Assembly (NCBI GenBank): GCA_013153405.1
Contig: JAADEM010000168.1
Coordinates: forward strand, 1-49,340
From: Chlorobiota bacterium
Lineage (GTDB): Bacteria > Bacteroidota > Bacteroidia > Bacteroidales > Marinilabiliaceae
Direction: 5' to 3'
DNA: 49,340 bases
Made by a program: the position numbers and the translations under genes. The notes under the pieces were generated by a model, which was not told the DNA's origin, did no database searches, and saw only the letters and a list, made by a program, of their open reading frames with translations. This document shows, piece by piece, positions 45,472-49,340 of the stretch. How positions within the stretch are numbered: the first letter of the stretch is position 1; every line of letters starts with the position of its first letter.

Positions 45472-46407
45472 TTAATTTGCATCTACCATTTCTCTGATTA
45501 CTTTTTCGTCTTTACGGAGTTGTTCTGTTAATTGTTTTATATTTTCAAACCTGATTTCATCTCTTATTCTATGAATGAATTCAACAGTTATTTCTTCCGA
45601 ATAAATATCACGGTAGAAATCGAAAATATGAACTTCGATTGAGAGTTGTTGCATTTCGTTTTTCAGAGTAGGTCTGTATCCGATATTCAACATTCCTCCG
45701 TGTTTTTCTCCGATAATATTAACATAACAGGCATAAACCCCTTCCGGGGGTATTAATTTATGTTTGTCCTGGACTTCGATATTGGCTGTCGGATAGCCGA
45801 GTTTTCTTCCTAATTTCATTCCTCCTTTTACTCTTCCTGTCAGCAGGTAGTTATAACTTAACAGACGGTTGGCATTTTTTATATCACCTTTTGTTAATAG
45901 TTTTCGTATTACTGATGAACTTATATGGTCACCGTCTTTTTCCACAGCTTCTATTTTTGATATGGAAAATTTATATTCGGCTGCATATTTTTTGTACTCT
46001 TTAAAATCGCTTAATCTGTCTTTGCCGAATCTGTGATCGTAACCTACTATAAGATGTTTCAGCCTGATGCCATCAACCAGAATATTTTTAATGAACTCTC
46101 TGGCTGTAAGCGAGGCCAGTTCTTTTGTAAAAGGGATAAGTATCAGGTGGTCAATACCGGTTTCGCTGAAAAGTCGGGTTTTCTCTTCAAGTGTAGTAAG
46201 AAAGCGCAGGTTTCGGGCATCTTTGTTTAACACAATTCTGGGATGAGGCCAGAAAGAGATTACAACAGATTCTCCTTTTGATTCTTTAGCTTTTTTAATA
46301 ACATGATTTAAAAGAACACGATGTCCGGCATGTAGTCCGTCAAACATTCCTATTGTTACAACAGGATTTACAGCACTGAAATTCGAAAGTCCGGAATATA
46401 TTTTCAC
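45472..46407 (-). CDS. ribF: Bifunctional riboflavin kinase/FAD synthetase
   Basis: The enzyme makes FMN and FAD. The N-terminal nucleotidyltransferase has TIGMFDGLHAGHRVL near residue 15-30 (a GxFDGxHxGH motif) and YDHRFGKDRLSDF. The riboflavin kinase domain has RVKGGMKLGRKLGYPTANIE and PPEGVYACYV. From GTG 46407 it is 311 residues, the usual size. The longer frame from 46467 begins upstream of the -7 box, so I reject it. Confidence 0.93.
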   Translation of the reverse strand: MKIYSGLSNFSAVNPVVTIGMFDGLHAGHRVLLNHVIKKAKESKGESVVISFWPHPRIVLNKDARNLRFLTTLEEKTRLFSETGIDHLILIPFTKELASLTAREFIKNILVDGIRLKHLIVGYDHRFGKDRLSDFKEYKKYAAEYKFSISKIEAVEKDGDHISSSVIRKLLTKGDIKNANRLLSYNYLLTGRVKGGMKLGRKLGYPTANIEVQDKHKLIPPEGVYACYVNIIGEKHGGMLNIGYRPTLKNEMQQLSIEVHIFDFYRDIYSEEITVEFIHRIRDEIRFENIKQLTEQLRKDEKVIREMVDAN

Positions 46408-46429
46408 TTGATAACTGTTTTGAACAATG

Positions 46430-46437
46430 CAAATGTA
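46430..46437 (-). promoter_or_regulatory. -7 box of ribF
   Basis: On the minus strand this reads TACATTTG, an exact TAnnTTTG match, 23 nt before GTG 46407. It lies just past the terminator of the TonB receptor gene, so ribF has its own start. Confidence 0.55.
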
Positions 46438-46465
46438 ATAAAAAGATGGCCATAAAATTAAATAC

Positions 46466-46501
46466 AAAAAAACGGCAGAGATAGCTCCCTGCCGTTTTTT
46501 T
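46466..46501 (-). terminator. Terminator of the TonB receptor gene
   Basis: A perfect 13-bp stem (aaaaaaacggcag 46466-46478, ctgccgttttttt 46489-46501) encloses a 10-nt loop, with T runs on both sides. On the minus strand it follows the receptor stop at 46523. Confidence 0.88.
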
Positions 46502-46522
46502 ATTATATAAATGTAGTTTTAT

Positions 46523-49090
46523 TTAGAACATCACTTTAAATGTGAATGAGAATGTACGCTTAAAGCCCCAGAATCCCATAAAGTTTTCTTTACTGTGATG
46601 GTATTCTCCGTTTGAGTCTTTAGTTGCGTTATCCCAACCTTCAGATGCATATTCGATGTTCATTATGTTATATGCATTGGCAAGGAAGTATGAGTTAAGG
46701 TTACCAAGCTTAAATTTATATTTGAACATTCCGTTAACCAATCCGAAAGTAGGAAGTTTGTATGACTGCTCTCTGTCGTTAGGGTCAGTTCTGCGTTCCG
46801 GATCGAATCGTGCATAAAGATCAGCATTGAATTTGTAATCAAATCCTAAAGTGATCTTCTTGGTAATATCCCAATTACCCAGAAATCCGAATTGAGTCTG
46901 AGGAGCATCAGCAACTTTCAGGTCCTTGATGTATGCATTGTAAGTTCCGATATAGTCATGGGTGTCGTCATCGTACACATCGAATGCAACATCGTCAGTA
47001 TAATGCCAGTCTCCGATTGAAGCAAATCCACCGATTTCAAAGTTTTCAAGAAGCTTGTATTTTGCTTCAATTTCGATACCGGTGTGAAGTTCGCTGATTC
47101 CCTGGAAGTAAATTGTAGAAGAATATGTAGTACTTCTGTAATATCCTTTAGCCCACTTGTCAGACCAATCGGTGTAATATCCGTTAATTTTAGCCTGGAA
47201 TCTTCTTGTACGGAATCCGTAACCTAATTCAAAAGCTGTAACTTTCTCGTTGGCAAGGTTAGGATTAACTTCGTTACTGTAATTTACATATACGAAGTTA
47301 TGATACGGAGCTCTTGAGTAGTAACCTGCATTGAAATAGATGTTGTGGTGTTCGTTTATGTTGTAATTGGCACCGGTCTTCATGTTAAAACCACCTTGTG
47401 AAACCTGCTCAGCATCCAGATCACCTCTTCCGAGAGCATAGTTGTATCTGTCTGTTCTGTTGTACCAGGTATTTGAACCGGTAGCAGCCACAAAAGCAGT
47501 AAGAGGACCGAATGTTCCTTCCAATTGAGCAAAAACTCCGCTGTATGTTACTTTTCCGTCATTGTCGTAAGCAATTCTGTCTCCAACCATTGCATGAGGA
47601 TTAAGGGCATCTTCCCAGTAATCACCACCTAAGAGGTCTCTTACTTCGCGATAGTGCTCACCCTTGTAGTGTCTTGCGTCAAGGCCGGCGATTAAGTTGA
47701 ATTTGGATGACATATCATACTTGAATGTAGAGATAACTCCATACCAGAAGTGGTTGTTCATAGAGTTTCTCATTATCAGGTATGAACCGGTAGAGCTGGT
47801 GTCGTTCATTTGAACTGCATAATCCCAGTTTCTTTGTCCCAGCGGATCGGAAGGTGCACCATATTTAATCGGATAACGACCTAAGATACCAGAACCACCA
47901 CCTGAACCAACACTAACGTAAGCTGAAGTGGCAAGGAACATATCTTCATTAATAGTCCAGTACCAGTTAAGAGCTATTTGTGGTTTGTGGTAGAAGTTGT
48001 TACGCTCATTGTACATTTCTCCACCTAACCAACCCCAGTTCGGATTGTATTTGATACCGTTTTGATCAACCTGATCAAATGTTTGAGCTGAATATTTTGA
48101 GTTGTCACGTTGTCCGTGTTTTTGCGGAGCACCGATTATGGTAAGTTGTAAGCGATGGTTGTCGCCAAGTTTCTGGCTCAGTGCCATGTAATATGACCAT
48201 GCATCAATGTAGGTAGCATCAACATAACCGGGTCCGTAAGTTCTTGAACCTACAAATGTAAATGCTGTTCCTTTTTCGCCTTCACCGGTATTCAGTGTGG
48301 TCATGAATTTTTTGGTTCCGTATGAGTTGATGGTTGTAAGCAATGAACCTCCTTCTTTAGAATTAGCATTGTCGGTTACAATGTTCATGGTACCACCAAC
48401 TGAGTTAATGGCAAGTTTAGAAGCACCAAGACCTCTCTGAACCTGCATTGAAGAAACAGCGTCTCCCAGTCCGGCCCAGTTTGACCAGTATACCCATCCG
48501 TTTTCCATGTCATTAACTGGTACACCATTGATCATAACAGCAATATTTCTTTGGTCGAAACCTCTGATGTTAATTCTTGAGTCGCCATAACCACCGGCTC
48601 CTTTTGTAGCATATACCGCCGGAGTTCTGTTCAATACCTCAGGCAACTCCTGTGTACCGATGTTGTCTTCAATTTCAACTCTTTTCATTGTGGAAAGTGC
48701 AACAGGAGTTTTGCGATCGACAGCATAAGAGGCAATTACATTTACACCCTGAAGACCAACCTGCTCAGACTTCATTTCAATATTGCCTAGATCCACTGTT
48801 TCACCATCTTTAACAGAGATCTTCTTTTCCAGAGTTCTGTAACCAATGAACTTAAAAACTACGGTGTGATCCCCGGCATCAATCACCAGGTTGAATGAAC
48901 CGTCAAGGTTTGTTACAGTTCCGTTGGTTGTTCCTTTTTCACTTGCTGTGGCTCCTACAAGTCTCTCTTTTGTCTGGGTATCAATAATTGTACCTTTAAT
49001 AGTTCCCTGTGCAAAGGAAACTGCATAGATGCCAAATGCCATTACCAGCAATGTGGCTAATCTTAATAGTTGCATTTTCTTTTTTTTCAT
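46523..49090 (-). CDS. TonB-dependent outer-membrane receptor
   Basis: About 855 residues from ATG 49090. A signal peptide (LLRLATLLVMAFGIYAVSFA) is followed by a carboxypeptidase-regulatory-like domain (TIKGTIIDTQTKERLVGATA), a plug domain (NRTPAVYATKGAGGYGDSRI, NIRGFDQRNIAVMINGVPVN), and a long beta-barrel ending in FTFKVMF with the usual terminal aromatic. It takes up a nutrient using TonB energy; the substrate is not readable, and no SusD-like gene lies downstream of it here. The longer frame from 49234 adds an uncharacteristic N-terminus across the G tract, so I reject it. Confidence 0.93.
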   Translation of the reverse strand: MKKKKMQLLRLATLLVMAFGIYAVSFAQGTIKGTIIDTQTKERLVGATASEKGTTNGTVTNLDGSFNLVIDAGDHTVVFKFIGYRTLEKKISVKDGETVDLGNIEMKSEQVGLQGVNVIASYAVDRKTPVALSTMKRVEIEDNIGTQELPEVLNRTPAVYATKGAGGYGDSRINIRGFDQRNIAVMINGVPVNDMENGWVYWSNWAGLGDAVSSMQVQRGLGASKLAINSVGGTMNIVTDNANSKEGGSLLTTINSYGTKKFMTTLNTGEGEKGTAFTFVGSRTYGPGYVDATYIDAWSYYMALSQKLGDNHRLQLTIIGAPQKHGQRDNSKYSAQTFDQVDQNGIKYNPNWGWLGGEMYNERNNFYHKPQIALNWYWTINEDMFLATSAYVSVGSGGGSGILGRYPIKYGAPSDPLGQRNWDYAVQMNDTSSTGSYLIMRNSMNNHFWYGVISTFKYDMSSKFNLIAGLDARHYKGEHYREVRDLLGGDYWEDALNPHAMVGDRIAYDNDGKVTYSGVFAQLEGTFGPLTAFVAATGSNTWYNRTDRYNYALGRGDLDAEQVSQGGFNMKTGANYNINEHHNIYFNAGYYSRAPYHNFVYVNYSNEVNPNLANEKVTAFELGYGFRTRRFQAKINGYYTDWSDKWAKGYYRSTTYSSTIYFQGISELHTGIEIEAKYKLLENFEIGGFASIGDWHYTDDVAFDVYDDDTHDYIGTYNAYIKDLKVADAPQTQFGFLGNWDITKKITLGFDYKFNADLYARFDPERRTDPNDREQSYKLPTFGLVNGMFKYKFKLGNLNSYFLANAYNIMNIEYASEGWDNATKDSNGEYHHSKENFMGFWGFKRTFSFTFKVMF

Positions 49091-49175
49091 TTGATTAATT
49101 TTGATTAGATTAATAAATAAATTAGGTTTTTGCGGTCTGTAATTCTGTTTCTTGCTTAGTAAATAAAGCCGATAT

Positions 49176-49213
49176 TTCAGGTTTATGAGTTTCCCCCCCC
49201 CTAATTCAGGTTT
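49176..49213 (-). repeat. Nine-base G tract between direct repeats in the receptor leader
   Basis: On the minus strand a run of nine Gs (49193-49201) lies about 100 nt before ATG 49090, between two copies of AAACCTGAA (49205-49213 and 49176-49184). Homopolymer tracts of this length can slip in replication. No exact TAnnTTTG box was found in 49091-49340, which is otherwise AT-rich and without a gene. Confidence 0.55.
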
Positions 49214-49340
49214 CGAAATTATTGTTTTATTCACATTTTACTGATCAGGAGTAAAAAATTCATAAAATCTTAACATTAATTTCATAGAAATTTAACGTTT
49301 AAAAACACTAATGTAAGAATATTTAAAAAAACTAAAAAAA

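Noticed and set aside
1-49340. tRNA, rRNA, CRISPR array or phage attachment site
   Set aside because: No tRNA-like cloverleaf ending, no regularly spaced direct repeats and no integrase gene were seen by eye; a covariance-model scan would be needed to exclude small RNAs.

Overview
The window reads as chromosome of a Bacteroidota bacterium, probably Bacteroidales or Marinilabiliales. DNA is AT-rich, and several genes sit behind promoters of the Bacteroidota type (TTTG, about 20 nt, TAnnTTTG). Strong Shine-Dalgarno sites are mostly absent. Family markers agree: a carboxypeptidase-regulatory-domain TonB receptor, a DUF5683 protein, a two-component-type propeller receptor and a parAB-DUF5683-mltD operon. 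No rRNA, tRNA, CRISPR array or intact insertion sequence was seen.

Layout. 1-3.7 kb: respiratory or sulfur-linked cluster with a partial rhodanese-like protein, an octaheme cytochrome c of the tetrathionate reductase family and a cytochrome b fused to two PAS domains. 3.7-8.4 kb: carbonic anhydrase, the tail of a decayed uracil/xanthine permease, a fused acyl-ACP synthetase/ACP/acyltransferase, and a short PhnW-like protein whose PLP lysine position is arginine. 8.5-19.6 kb: priA, heptose kinase, parA-parB-DUF5683-mltD and an SGNH hydrolase/MBOAT pair. 19.7-29.4 kb: propeller-GAF receptor, zinc peptidase, hpt, adk, obgE, a membrane-anchored MutS homologue, an RRM protein with a cold-shock protein behind a long leader, and pyrophosphatase.

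29.5-36.5 kb is an accessory island between ppa and dnaE. A WYL-type regulator lies next to a leftward gene string: a degenerate FtsZ/tubulin-like protein, a small acidic protein, a PD-(D/E)XK nuclease, a DEDDh exonuclease and a PLD-family nuclease. Three of these genes have interrupted reading. The FtsZ-like fold is complete only if a -1 shift occurs at an exact A AAA AAG heptamer. The PD-(D/E)XK and DEDDh genes each contain an in-frame TGA, after which the frame stays open and sensible. In the DEDDh gene it then supplies the last catalytic motif; in the nuclease gene it ends 2 nt before the next start codon. Two copies of a 17-bp inverted repeat (consensus RCGYCATAWYGTGRCGT) lie on either side of the WYL gene, one at the FtsZ-like promoter. 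This is the best candidate for an undescribed, probably defence-related, system, or for one recently inactivated. The right part of the island carries a nitroreductase and a two-gene DUF932-like/RecA-like ATPase unit.

36.8-49.3 kb returns to core genes: dnaE, trxA, a MORN-type lipoprotein, a hairpin repeat element, ftsH, ahcY, ribF and a TonB-dependent receptor whose leader contains a nine-base G tract.

Several longest-ORF starts (TTG or GTG) fall inside a -7 promoter box. For those genes I moved the start to the next plausible codon.
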